DNA of 33,854 nt from an uncultured Eubacterium sp. (lineage in GTDB: Bacteria > Bacillota > Clostridia > Lachnospirales > Lachnospiraceae). How positions within the stretch are numbered: the stretch's first letter is position 1; every line of letters starts with the position of its first letter. Location of the stretch: positions 1 to 33,854 of the forward strand of contig CAKRKO010000019.1 in NCBI GenBank assembly GCA_934358495.1, read 5' to 3'. The notes under the pieces are model-generated. The model had not been told where the DNA came from. It did no database searches and was given only the letters and a program-made list of their open reading frames with translations. The position numbers were made by a program, and so were the translations under genes. This document shows, piece by piece, positions 17,752 to 26,689 of this stretch.

Positions 17752-17873
17752 CTATTCTATCCCCATATGAAATACAGAAAAATGAACATTTACTGTAAAA
17801 ATGAATCGTTTCATATATTATTCTATTAACACAATATTCAATCCCTGTAAAACAACTCTCAGTATAACAAGAA

Positions 17874-17891
17874 AGTGTGCTATCATACACT
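17874..17891 (-). repeat. 18-bp palindrome AGTGTATGATAGCACACT, copy 2
   Basis: It matches the copy at 2587-2604 at 15 or more of 18 positions. The outer flanks are also similar (an ACG-containing stretch on one side, CTTT and then T-rich on the other). It lies between the secG terminator and the rnr start. Confidence 0.5.
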
Positions 17892-17900
17892 CTCACGTAT

Positions 17901-17934
17901 AAAAAACAAAAGGCTGTCGTAAAACGACAGCCTC
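17901..17934 (-). terminator. Rho-independent terminator of secG
   Basis: AGGCTGTCGT pairs with ACGACAGCCT around a short loop on the - strand, then TTTTGTTTTTT. It starts about 10 bases after the secG stop. Confidence 0.92.
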
Positions 17935-17944
17935 TTAGGTATTC

Positions 17945-18187
17945 TTACTGAAAACGTCCAATTGTCAGTACTGCAGAAATAATAAGGAACAATGCCAAAA
18001 GAACTCTTGTGATTTTTACAAGCATTCCTTCCATAGAACGACCTTTGTTCTTGCTCCAATAAGTATCAGATGAACCGGTTAAAGCTCCCAGTCCGTTATT
18101 CTTACCTTCCTGCATCAATACGATAACTGTCATGATAATACTTAATATAATAAATACGATCTGTACGATTGTTCTTGCGATTTCCAC
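17945..18187 (-). CDS. secG: Preprotein translocase subunit SecG
   Basis: About 80 residues with two membrane helices: IVFIILSIIMTVIVLMQEGK, then a short loop with GLGALTGSSDTYW, then VLLALFLIISAVLTI. MQEGK and the Gly/Ser loop are SecG hallmarks. It assists the SecYEG channel. The start is taken as the GTG at 18187, 8 bases after AGGAGG; a GTG at 18196 overlaps that ribosome site. It has its own promoter and terminator, so it is probably monocistronic. Confidence 0.93.
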   Translation of the reverse strand: MEIARTIVQIVFIILSIIMTVIVLMQEGKNNGLGALTGSSDTYWSKNKGRSMEGMLVKITRVLLALFLIISAVLTIGRFQ

Positions 18188-18251
18188 GATATCCACCTCC
18201 TGCGGTATAAATTAAATGGCCATAACATACCTATAACCATAACTAAGAGAT

Positions 18252-18280
18252 ATGATACCATGTATCATCAGAAAAATCAA
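18252..18280 (-). promoter_or_regulatory. Sigma-A promoter of secG
   Basis: TTGATT (18275-18280), 17 bases, then TATCAT (18252-18257). The spacer contains the palindrome GATACATGGTATC, which reaches into the -10 box and could be an operator. Confidence 0.7.
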
Positions 18281-18291
18281 TATTTTTTTGT

Positions 18292-18729
18292 TTACAGTTT
18301 CAATCCCCGGAACCATTTATTTGGAATCACAAAGACACACACGATTCCAAGCACGATTGCTGCCACTGCTTTAAATGTCTCCAAACCACTTGTCATAGCC
18401 GCCGCGGCATCTCCGATCATGATGTCATAAATTGTATTGTAAATGCCGATTCCCGGCACGATTGGGAAAATACCTGAAATCATAAACACATTCGATGGTA
18501 CTTTTCTCCACACCGCAAACAGCCGCGCGCAGAACACAATGACCACCGTTGCCGCAAAACAGGCAAGAGTGTTGGAAAACTTAAGGTTCACCAGCAAATA
18601 TACCATCCACCCCAGCGTTCCTGTAATTCCACAGACAAAATACTGTTTTTTCGGCACATGAAACAGTACGGAAAAGGCAATAGTTGCCAGAAATGCAGCC
18701 GCAAGCTGCCCGATTGCATTGATCAACAT
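18292..18729 (-). CDS. Threonine/serine exporter family protein, small subunit (ThrE_2/DUF3815-like)
   Basis: A 145-residue, very hydrophobic protein with four or five membrane helices, starting MLINAIGQLAAAFLATIAFS. It has the family-type segment GIFPIVPGIGIYNTIYDIM. In many bacteria the ThrE amino acid exporter is one polypeptide; here, as often in Firmicutes, it is split. This would be the C-terminal half. It lies 15 bases after the partner gene. Substrate is assigned by family only. Confidence 0.85.
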   Translation of the reverse strand: MLINAIGQLAAAFLATIAFSVLFHVPKKQYFVCGITGTLGWMVYLLVNLKFSNTLACFAATVVIVFCARLFAVWRKVPSNVFMISGIFPIVPGIGIYNTIYDIMIGDAAAAMTSGLETFKAVAAIVLGIVCVFVIPNKWFRGLKL

Positions 18730-18744
18730 TTTTTCTCCTCCCCG

Positions 18745-19524
18745 TTACAATTTCAGCCCAAGCCCCACACCAATGGCAATGGAACAGAACACAAGGATCG
18801 CATCCAGAAGCCGGACGCATCCCGACAGATAATCACCATCCACAATATCGCGGATTCCATTGGTAAACGCCACTCCGGGAATCATTGGAATGATTGCCCC
18901 GGCAATGGCCAGATCCAAATGATCCGACACACCGATCTGCTGTAGGATCACGCAAAGAATTGTGACAATCAAGCCGCCAATAATATCTAACAATACTTTT
19001 GAAATATTGACATGTTTCGCCTCCAGGAAAGAAAAAAACATCTGCAGGATCACACCACACACAAATGCTGCCAGACAATCCCACATGCTTCCGCCAAACA
19101 AAAAGCCAAAAGCCGCAGCACCGACACCGGAGGAAAGTACCAGTTCCCACACCGGCTCATTTTTCGCTGTCCGAATCTGTTCCAGCGTCTTTAACGCCGT
19201 ATCCACCGACAGATTTTCCTGTTCGATCCTGCGGGAAAGTTCATTGATATCGCACAATTTCTTCATGTTAACAGAAATTGACGGCACATATTTCAGCCTG
19301 GTGGAAGTTTGCTCTTCCTGCTGATGCACATTGACAAACAGCCCATTCGTAATGACATACATTTCTACTTCTTCCACCTGAAAATGATCTGCCACACGCT
19401 GAATGGTCTCCTCAACTCTTGAAATCTCCGCTCCATAACAGAGCAGTGCTTCTCCCATGCCGATAATCAGTTTCTGCACTTTTTTCAACTGCTGCATGTT
19501 TTCCTCATTTCTGATTGCTTCCAT
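18745..19524 (-). CDS. Threonine/serine exporter family protein, large subunit (ThrE_1/DUF1212)
   Basis: A 259-residue protein. The N-terminal soluble part has LLCYGAEISRVEETIQRVA and VTNGLFVNVH, typical of DUF1212. About five membrane helices follow from residue 125, including AGAIIPMIPGVAFTNGIRDI with the conserved Pro/Gly pattern that is also seen in the small subunit. Together the two should form a small amino acid exporter in the cytoplasmic membrane. It begins 24 bases after the leucine-rich repeat gene and could be on the same transcript. Confidence 0.87.
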   Translation of the reverse strand: MEAIRNEENMQQLKKVQKLIIGMGEALLCYGAEISRVEETIQRVADHFQVEEVEMYVITNGLFVNVHQQEEQTSTRLKYVPSISVNMKKLCDINELSRRIEQENLSVDTALKTLEQIRTAKNEPVWELVLSSGVGAAAFGFLFGGSMWDCLAAFVCGVILQMFFSFLEAKHVNISKVLLDIIGGLIVTILCVILQQIGVSDHLDLAIAGAIIPMIPGVAFTNGIRDIVDGDYLSGCVRLLDAILVFCSIAIGVGLGLKL

Positions 19525-19548
19525 ACTTTATAAAAACCTTTCCCCGTT

Positions 19549-21018
19549 TTACAGTGAAAAATCAAATTCATCTGCTCCAAGATGCTCACTCTGATATTCC
19601 ATCAGATACCCCGTCAGTTTTCCCCGATGACACTCTGTCGTCCAAGCGATCATATCCTCGATATTGGCTTCAGTGATTATCCCCGCTCTTCCAAGCGCTT
19701 CCAGATCTTTTAAACTTTCCCGTTTACAAATATCATAAACCAGTTCTTTCAGATGTTCCGAAATCAATGCCTGATACGCCGCTTTTTGCACAGGTTTAAG
19801 CTGCATCGGATATTCCAACCGAAACGCCGCCATCCGGCAACGGATCAGAATCTGAGACCATTCCTGCAAAAGTGCGTCATAAGCCGCATAATCGTACTGT
19901 AGATTTCCATCCGCATCCTGATAAAACAGACCACTGATCTCCACCTTGCGGTACACCGGATTTTCCGGGACATACAGTTTCACCTGATCTGCTTCTATTT
20001 CCATGCATTCAAGACGGCCGCATTCCTGAAACGCATCCTTCGGTAGTTTTTTCACAGTTTCCGGAATCGTCACTTCCCGCAAATTGGCACGGCGCAACGC
20101 CATCGATCCGACTTCCGTCACCTCTTTTGGAATCTTCCATGTCTCATTTTTTCCAAAATATTTGATTAGCGTATCACCATGTTCTCCCCGACGGTAAAAC
20201 GCATAGGCATCATTGTAAAAATACGGATTCTCCGGCTGCACGGTGATATACTGAATACCATTCATGCTCGGACTCCAGCCGTAAGTATCTGTCAGAGCAT
20301 GCTCACCCAGCGACTTCAAAGATGCCGGTAATTCTATTCCTTCCAGCTTGATGCAACAGCGAAATGCATCTGCCCCCAACTGTGTCAATCCTTCCGGGAG
20401 GGAAATCCGTTGTAAAGCCTGACAGCTTTCAAAAGCTTCTTCCTCAATCTGCTGCACGCCTTCCGGTAGCACCACCTGCTGAATATACATCTGTCCTTCA
20501 AAGGCATGCTGCTTTACACAAACCGTTCCAGGCACAACTTCATAGCATTCCCGCCCATCTTCTGCCCACACTGCCACCAGCGCATATCCTTCCGGATGTT
20601 TCTCATATAAACCATATCCATCAGAAAAGTAGTTTGGATTGTCCGGTGCCACTTCCAATGCAATTTTTCCCCATTCCCATGGGCGCACCAGCTCCGATAC
20701 TGATGCCGGCAGATACATTTCCGTTACTGCTGTGACAAGCAGCACATTTTCACCGATTCTTTGTACACCATCCTGCAAAATCAGTTTTTCCAGATTCATG
20801 CACATTTTAAAGGCACCATCTCCGATTTCCGTCACCGTTCCCGGCACTTCAATGGTCTCAATCAGTGCTCCATGCGAACTGAATGCCTCCGGCTCAATTT
20901 TTTTCACCGGAAGTCCATCAATTTCAGATGGAATCACGACATGACGTTCTTCGCCCTCATACTCCTCGATAATGATTCTATCCACTTCTTTCCTATATTT
21001 GTAGTTGTTCCAATGCAT
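19549..21018 (-). CDS. BspA-like leucine-rich repeat (LRR_5) protein
   Basis: About 489 residues with repeated LRR_5 units such as AFSSHGALIETIEVPGTVTE, FESCQALQRISLPEGLTQLG and LRRANLREVTIPETVKKLP. The C-terminal 130 residues are helical and without repeats. There is no signal peptide, unlike surface BspA proteins, so it is probably cytoplasmic. The ATG at 21018 (MHWNNYKY) has AGGA about eight bases upstream; an ATG at 21042 has no ribosome site. It overlaps the end of the AAA ATPase gene by 26 bases, which implies coupled expression. Function unknown; a binding partner for the ATPase/VWA pair is an inference. Confidence 0.85.
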   Translation of the reverse strand: MHWNNYKYRKEVDRIIIEEYEGEERHVVIPSEIDGLPVKKIEPEAFSSHGALIETIEVPGTVTEIGDGAFKMCMNLEKLILQDGVQRIGENVLLVTAVTEMYLPASVSELVRPWEWGKIALEVAPDNPNYFSDGYGLYEKHPEGYALVAVWAEDGRECYEVVPGTVCVKQHAFEGQMYIQQVVLPEGVQQIEEEAFESCQALQRISLPEGLTQLGADAFRCCIKLEGIELPASLKSLGEHALTDTYGWSPSMNGIQYITVQPENPYFYNDAYAFYRRGEHGDTLIKYFGKNETWKIPKEVTEVGSMALRRANLREVTIPETVKKLPKDAFQECGRLECMEIEADQVKLYVPENPVYRKVEISGLFYQDADGNLQYDYAAYDALLQEWSQILIRCRMAAFRLEYPMQLKPVQKAAYQALISEHLKELVYDICKRESLKDLEALGRAGIITEANIEDMIAWTTECHRGKLTGYLMEYQSEHLGADEFDFSL

Positions 21019-22513
21019 CTGAAATTTCCTGCTGTCTTTCATACAATTGATATTTTTTGTTATATTTGAAATATTCTTTGCTTCCCTTGCGGCTGATAAA
21101 TTTCATGCTGTTTGCATTGACTGTCAGGTCTGTTACCAAAATCAGCATCTCGTTGCCGGTTCCAAAAATTTTTTCCACAAAGGCAAAGAGATTTTCCAAT
21201 TCACGGCTGATCTCATCGCTCTGTGCTTTCATATCAGCCACCTGACTGTCGAATGCTTCCTTTATAAACTGGAACGCTGCCTGTGCATTTTCTATTTCCT
21301 GCATGCGAAGCTCTTTGGCATCTTTTTGCAGTGTGCGGATCATAAGCTGATAACCGTGGCGCGCTGCGCCGGACAGGGCATTGGCTTTGTCCTCCTGCTC
21401 CATCTCAAGCTGCACCTTATCTGCCCGTGCTTCCAGTAAGCCAGGGATCTCGGAACCTGCACCTTTAAATACCGCAAGCTCTGCCTTTAACTCTTTTAAT
21501 ACCGGGAGCAGACTGCGCAGTGCATCCTCAAACTCCACATTTTTACGAATTTTATCCTGCAATGCATCCAGCAACAGACCAAGCAGGGAAATACGCTCAT
21601 CAAATGCTGCATTTTTTGCACGTTTGCGTACATCTGCATCCGCATTTCCGGACAGGATTTGTGCCACACGGTAATCTTTTTTGTACTTCTGGTACAAGTC
21701 ATAATAAGAAGCAAACTCGCGGGCAATCCGTTTGTTGTGCAGATACTGACCAACAAGCACTTCATCCACAGTAAATCCGTTTTCCTCATATAGATAAATG
21801 GTCTCTGACAGATCTTCCCATCCACGGGCAGTCACATAAGATTTGCCGTCCACGGTATTTTCAATGACATAAAAATCATTTTTCTTAATATCCAGATAAG
21901 TCAGAATTGAGCCGTGCAGGCCTTTATTGACCGCATATTTGCGCCAAGTATCATAATCAGCTTCCACTTCCAGCACTTTCAGACGATCCATGGTTACAAT
22001 ATCAAATTCACGAACGGAACGGTTAAACTGCGGTGGATTTCCTGCGGTTGCAACCACCCAGCCCTGCGGAATCTGGTGTTTTCCAAAGGTTTTGTACTGT
22101 AAAAACTGCAGCATGGACGGAGCCAGCGTCTCGGACACACAGTTAATCTCATCCAAAAACAGAATCCCCTCTGTTTTTCCGGTTGCTTCCATGGCTTCAT
22201 ACACAGATGCCACAATCTCACTCATGGTGTATTCGGATACGTCAAACTCCGTGCCGCCATAATTTTTGTGACTGATAAACGGCAGACCAAGGGCACTCTG
22301 CCTTGTATGGTGTGTCATAGAGTAAGATACCAGCGCGATATCCATCTCCTGAGCGATCTGCTCCATAACCGCTGTTTTTCCGATACCCGGCGCACCAAGC
22401 AGAAACACCGGTCTCTGACGTTCAATCGGAATGCGGTAATCGCCGTACTCATCCTTTAATAGATAAATACGAACGGCCTTTTCAATCTGTTCCTTCGCTT
22501 CCTGTATATTCAT
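20993..22513 (-). CDS. MoxR-type AAA+ ATPase
   Basis: A 506-residue protein. Walker A GAPGIGKT is at 40-47, Walker B ILFLDEIN at 117-124, and the sensor region WVVATAGNPPQFNRSVREFD follows. The AAA lid extends to about 280. The C-terminal 200 residues are charged helices predicted as coiled coil. MoxR ATPases act as chaperones that remodel or activate VWA-domain partners; the gene directly upstream encodes such a partner. Start ATG at 22513 follows GGAGG. Confidence 0.9.
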   Translation of the reverse strand: MNIQEAKEQIEKAVRIYLLKDEYGDYRIPIERQRPVFLLGAPGIGKTAVMEQIAQEMDIALVSYSMTHHTRQSALGLPFISHKNYGGTEFDVSEYTMSEIVASVYEAMEATGKTEGILFLDEINCVSETLAPSMLQFLQYKTFGKHQIPQGWVVATAGNPPQFNRSVREFDIVTMDRLKVLEVEADYDTWRKYAVNKGLHGSILTYLDIKKNDFYVIENTVDGKSYVTARGWEDLSETIYLYEENGFTVDEVLVGQYLHNKRIAREFASYYDLYQKYKKDYRVAQILSGNADADVRKRAKNAAFDERISLLGLLLDALQDKIRKNVEFEDALRSLLPVLKELKAELAVFKGAGSEIPGLLEARADKVQLEMEQEDKANALSGAARHGYQLMIRTLQKDAKELRMQEIENAQAAFQFIKEAFDSQVADMKAQSDEISRELENLFAFVEKIFGTGNEMLILVTDLTVNANSMKFISRKGSKEYFKYNKKYQLYERQQEISDALEQLQI

Positions 22514-22541
22514 GTATGTTTATCCTCCATTTGTAACTCAT

Positions 22542-23945
22542 TTATACGTCATCTGCATCCAGCACCAGGCGAATCACCCATATCGGCACTTCCGGGATGC
22601 TGTAGCCTTCCTGCACGAACACGAACGCTGTCTGATAATCCGGCATCCGCTCCGGGAAGGTTCCCTGACCATCGGTAAAGTAGATCAGCCCTTTCAAATC
22701 CTGAAATTCATGCCTCCGGATCAGCCCATCCACATATTCAAACACCGGTCGGAAATCCGTGCCGCCAAAACCGCACAGTTCCACATCTTCCATATATTTT
22801 TCAAATTCTTCATCCGTAGTCACTTTCACATCACGCTGGATTTTCTCATCGCATTGAATGATATGAATATTGACCCGCTCAAAATAGCTTTCACTGCTCT
22901 TTAAAATATTGTAGGTTTTCCGCAAAAAACGCTCCACCGTCTTGCCCTGGCAGGAACCGGATGTATCAATGGCAATAACAAACTCCCGGATTCGCTTGTT
23001 TTCCCGGTATTCCAATGGCTCCACCAGTGGCATATTTTTGTACATCTGCAATCCATAAGTATAATAAATGTAGTCAAATTCATCATCATTAACATGCATT
23101 TCCTCACCCAGAACCGCAAACTTTCGCAAAAACTCGCCGTAATCGTATTTTTCCCGCAACGCAGCATTCAAGTTCAGCAGCAGACTTCCTGCACCATATC
23201 CTTGTTCGTGGGAAAACATTTCCAGATCCGTCTTGGCATGCTGGCTCACATCCTGCCAGTCACCCTGACGCTGTCCCACCAGTGCTTCATCAATATCTTC
23301 CTGCTCGCCTTCCTCGCCGGTATCTGCCTCATGGCAGCCCACCATCGCTGTTCTCGTATCCGTGGTAATACTGTCATTTCTACGCTCTCCGGCTTCATTT
23401 TCCTTCAACGGGATCCATTTCAGATGATCATCCCACATAAACTGCGGCTCTTCCCGGAAAAATTCTGCACTCTCCTCCGGATTTTCATACAACCAGCGGT
23501 ATATTTTTTCTGCGGTCAGAATCGGAACTTTCTGCGCCAGATGCAACAGCGTCCGTTTCAGGGACGCATCACGTTCCAGCTCCACACATTTCAGATTCAG
23601 ATCCAGAATCGACTGCTCTACCGCCAGATCCGTCGCCAGATCCCAGCACTCCCGATCCATTTTCTCATACTGAAACGGATGACTGAATATACAGTGTAAT
23701 ATCATATGTAAAAATGCCCGGGTACAGGCATTTTTTTCTTTTTTAAATGCATGCAGCACATATTCCGGATTGTAATACATAGTCTCACCATCCACGCCGA
23801 AAGCCGCAACACTGTCTGCTGCCACCAGCGGCATCCGAAATAAGGCTCTGTCAAGAAACCGCATGGAGATCATCAGCTCATCTCTGGCATATTCCATGAT
23901 CTTAGCTGCAAGTTCCTCTTCTGTCTTTTGTTTTTCCTGTTCCAT
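22542..23945 (-). CDS. VWA-like domain protein with metallopeptidase-like N-terminus (DUF2201)
   Basis: A 467-residue protein. The N-terminal part carries HMILHCIFSH (80-89), a histidine pattern like the zincin-type region of DUF2201. An acidic linker (about 185-225) follows. The C-terminal VWA-like domain has the MIDAS sequence IAIDTSGSCQG (DTSGS at 327-331) and later YFTDGQGTFP. The family is usually paired with MoxR ATPases, as here (28 bases upstream of the ATPase gene). Whether the histidines make an active protease is not known, since the usual HExxH Glu is absent. It is the first gene after the promoter at 24028-24056. Confidence 0.88.
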   Translation of the reverse strand: MEQEKQKTEEELAAKIMEYARDELMISMRFLDRALFRMPLVAADSVAAFGVDGETMYYNPEYVLHAFKKEKNACTRAFLHMILHCIFSHPFQYEKMDRECWDLATDLAVEQSILDLNLKCVELERDASLKRTLLHLAQKVPILTAEKIYRWLYENPEESAEFFREEPQFMWDDHLKWIPLKENEAGERRNDSITTDTRTAMVGCHEADTGEEGEQEDIDEALVGQRQGDWQDVSQHAKTDLEMFSHEQGYGAGSLLLNLNAALREKYDYGEFLRKFAVLGEEMHVNDDEFDYIYYTYGLQMYKNMPLVEPLEYRENKRIREFVIAIDTSGSCQGKTVERFLRKTYNILKSSESYFERVNIHIIQCDEKIQRDVKVTTDEEFEKYMEDVELCGFGGTDFRPVFEYVDGLIRRHEFQDLKGLIYFTDGQGTFPERMPDYQTAFVFVQEGYSIPEVPIWVIRLVLDADDV

Positions 23946-24027
23946 TCACGTCCCTCATTCAGTGATTTTTCATATCTGTGTACAAGCCTCTGCAAAAACT
24001 GACTTTTGCTTAGGTTTAACTCTGCTT

Positions 24028-24056
24028 AGTGTATCACATCTTGATTTCCGGGACAA
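24028..24056 (-). promoter_or_regulatory. Sigma-A promoter for the VWA/MoxR/LRR operon
   Basis: TTGTCC (24051-24056), 17 bases, then TACACT (24028-24033) on the - strand, about 80 bases before the ATG at 23945. The site is just beyond the end of the enolase remnant. Confidence 0.6.
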
Positions 24057-24078
24057 GTAAACTAACAGTAAGTTTTCT

Positions 24079-25080
24079 CTATCTCTCGCAGACTTCCTCC
24101 TCAATACGCAAAAGTTCATTATATTTTGCCGTCCGTTCTCCTCTGCACGGTGCACCGGTCTTAATCTGTCCACAATTTAACGCCACCGCGATATCCGCGA
24201 TCATCGGATCTTCCGTCTCCCCAGATCGATGCGATACAATGGTCCGATAACCATTTCTTTTTGCCAGCACGATTGCCTCAAAACTCTCGGATAATGTACC
24301 AATCTGATTTACTTTAATCAGAATCGCATTTCCCGCTTTTTGTGCAATGCCCTGTTTTAACCGCTTCGGATTGGTCACGAACAGATCATCACCAACCAGC
24401 TGCACCCGATCACCGATCCGCTTTGTCATCTCGCTCCAGCCTTCCCAGTCGTTCTCCTGCAGACCATCCTCAATGGATATAATCGGATACTTGCTGACCA
24501 ATTTTTCATAATAAGAAATCATCTCTTCCGTTGTCCGGTGCACAGACAGCGAAATGGTATCTGCCAGCATTCCTGCTGTCTCCGCTTTTGGCAGTTTCTG
24601 TCCATCCGAATGCAGGATTTCCTGTGCGGAATTACTCTCCAACGAATTTCCTTTTGCCATCAATTCTGCCAGTTTCAACCTTGTTTCTCCCGAAAAATCG
24701 TAAAGTCCGGAATCCTTATTGTACAGTTCACTTGCTGCCACATCCAACGCAAAGGCAATCTGTCTGCCCGGCTCATAACCAGCTTCCTTTACAGCCAGCA
24801 TCAGATAATCCAGCACTTCCTCTGCATTTTTTAAATCCGGTGCAAAACCGCCTTCATCTCCCACAGAAGTCGTATAACCATCTTTTTCCAGAATGGATTT
24901 TAACGTATGATAAATTTCCACGCACCAGCGTAGTCCATCCCGAAAAATAAAATTGCCATCATCATCCCGTGCGCCCACCGGCATGATCATAAACTCCTGA
25001 AAATCCACAGTATTATCCGCATGGCGTCCTCCTTGTGTCAAGCTAATGACACAAAATTTTTGTAATTTGTCCAGCATCAC
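24079..25080 (-). pseudogene. eno: Enolase gene, 5' part removed by element insertion
   Basis: The frame from about 25032 down is enolase: GGRHADNTVDFQEFMIMPVGA, then the general acid/base loop VGDEGGFAPDL. The metal ligands are in ALDVAASELY, SIEDGLQENDW and VGDDLFVTN; the catalytic Lys is in ILIKVNQIGT, and VSHRSGETEDP follows. About 150 N-terminal residues of a normal enolase are absent. The first 16 codons of the open frame (MMLDKLQKFCVISLTQ) are not enolase and come from the element end. The remnant also has about 50 extra residues (roughly 133-182 of the frame) between YDFSGE and the TEEMISYYEKL region. With the N-terminal domain gone it cannot be an active enolase as it stands. It starts one base after the stop of a recombinase gene. 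Confidence 0.9.
25033..25054. repeat. Inverted repeat TTGTGTCA/TGACACAA at the element-enolase junction
   Basis: Perfect 8-bp arms (25033-25040 and 25047-25054) with a 6-base spacer touch the first enolase codons (25032). The position is what is expected of a recombinase-binding arm in an attachment site. Confidence 0.6.
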
Positions 25081-25081
25081 T

Positions 25082-26689
25082 TCAACTGCAGATTTTCTGC
25101 ACCTGCTCTACATACTTCACAAGCTCATCAGCAAAATTCCATTCAATTTCTATTCGCTTATCATTATATACCTTGATACCACGAATAAAAGTTACTGCTA
25201 TCTCTCTGGTTAATTGCTTATTTCCTTCGATCAAGTCTGTCAGGCACTGTCTGCCATCGGGCGGAAGTTCAAATAACTGTTCAGCCGCTTCACTCTGTTC
25301 TGTCTCCATTTGCGCTATCGCTAAGGTTTCTTTCTCAATTTGTTTATCCAGCCTGTCATTTTTTCTGGTGAACTTCTCTTCTGAGATTTCTTCCATTGCA
25401 TATCGCATATATAGTTCAGTCTTCTGGTGCTTGTATCTGCTAATACTGTCTTTGGCATCCCGAATCTTTTTTGCAGCTCCATTCACTTTTGATTTTAATT
25501 CTGCTTTCTCTAATTCGAGTACCGGTTCAGCATCATCACTAATCTTTGCAAACAGCTTTATCGCCCTGAAAATCATCTCATTGAACTCGTCATCATATAA
25601 ATTGTCTGTTACACAATCTTGATTTGCCGCATTAAATTTCCTTGGGCACTTAAAATGCGGATTGCATCTGGTTACATGCTGTAGATTCTGACCGCATCCC
25701 CCACATTTTACCAAGCCTTTCAGCGGATAATTATTATTGTGAGTTTTGCTCCTCTTTCTGGAATTTAATTCCAGCTTTTCCTGTACAGCATCAAACACCT
25801 CTTTAGAAACAATTGCTTCATGCGTCCCCTCAACCACAATCCAGTCTTCTTCTTTTGTTTTCAAATGCTTATTACTTCCTACCGAAGCAACTTTCCACTT
25901 GCCGCCAATCGTAGTTCCCGTATACGTTTCTGTCATCAGTATCAGTCTTACAGTTACCGGATACCAGATATATTTTTCTGTTGTTTTCTTTACACCAGTT
26001 TTCAGAACTTCTCTTTTATATTGACCCGGACTCATAATTTCCTGCTCATTCAGATAACGTGCCAGCTGAGTGATATTCATTCCCTCAAGATATTTCTGAA
26101 AGATCATCTTCACAACAGGCGCTGTCTCCGGATTAATCACAAGACTTGTCACATCTTCGTCAGGCTTCAAATATCCATACGGTGCTCTCGCTCCCATATA
26201 TTTTCCAGCTTTCTGACGCTGTAACAAAGTCTTTTTTACTTTAACGGAAGTATCAATGCTATGATGTTCGTTAATAATATTTCTGAAACCGACATCAATT
26301 CCCGGCATACCAGATTCATATTTCATACTATCAACATTATCATTGATTGCTATGAATCTCACATTCATAAAAGGAAAAATTTGCTCCAGATATGTGTCAA
26401 CCTCTATATGATTCCTGCCGAATCGAGAAAGGTCTTTCACTATAATTGTGCTGATTTTTCCATCTCTTACTAATTCCATCATACTTTGGAATCCTGGGCG
26501 ATCGAAATTTGTTCCACTATAGCCATCATCTTTGAATTCTAACACTTCCGCATTTTTGAACTCATTTTTACTGGCTATGTATTGCCCAATCACAATTCTC
26601 TGATTGGTAATACTATTGGATTCATCCAGCATATCCTCATCTTCCAGAGATAATCTTAAATACTTTACTATGCACTTATCATCTGACAT
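25082..26689 (-). CDS. Large serine recombinase 3 (element end)
   Basis: A 535-residue protein. The resolvase-type catalytic domain begins KYLRLSLEDED, with the nucleophile Ser in YLRLS, then IIVKDLSRFGRNHIEVDTYL. The recombinase domain (about 175-290) contains APYGYLKPDED. A zinc ribbon follows with VKCGGCGQNL and a second Cys pair further on. The C-terminal 130 residues are coiled coil. It starts within the end of recombinase 2 (22-base overlap) and its stop lies one base before the enolase remnant frame. The three enzymes probably act together to integrate and excise the element. Confidence 0.95.
   Translation of the reverse strand: MSDDKCIVKYLRLSLEDEDMLDESNSITNQRIVIGQYIASKNEFKNAEVLEFKDDGYSGTNFDRPGFQSMMELVRDGKISTIIVKDLSRFGRNHIEVDTYLEQIFPFMNVRFIAINDNVDSMKYESGMPGIDVGFRNIINEHHSIDTSVKVKKTLLQRQKAGKYMGARAPYGYLKPDEDVTSLVINPETAPVVKMIFQKYLEGMNITQLARYLNEQEIMSPGQYKREVLKTGVKKTTEKYIWYPVTVRLILMTETYTGTTIGGKWKVASVGSNKHLKTKEEDWIVVEGTHEAIVSKEVFDAVQEKLELNSRKRSKTHNNNYPLKGLVKCGGCGQNLQHVTRCNPHFKCPRKFNAANQDCVTDNLYDDEFNEMIFRAIKLFAKISDDAEPVLELEKAELKSKVNGAAKKIRDAKDSISRYKHQKTELYMRYAMEEISEEKFTRKNDRLDKQIEKETLAIAQMETEQSEAAEQLFELPPDGRQCLTDLIEGNKQLTREIAVTFIRGIKVYNDKRIEIEWNFADELVKYVEQVQKICS

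Noticed and set aside
17874..17891. Palindrome read as an extended -10 promoter on the + strand (TGCTATCAT)
   Set aside because: No -35 box at the right distance and no + strand gene follows; the same element at 2587 has lost the -10 match.
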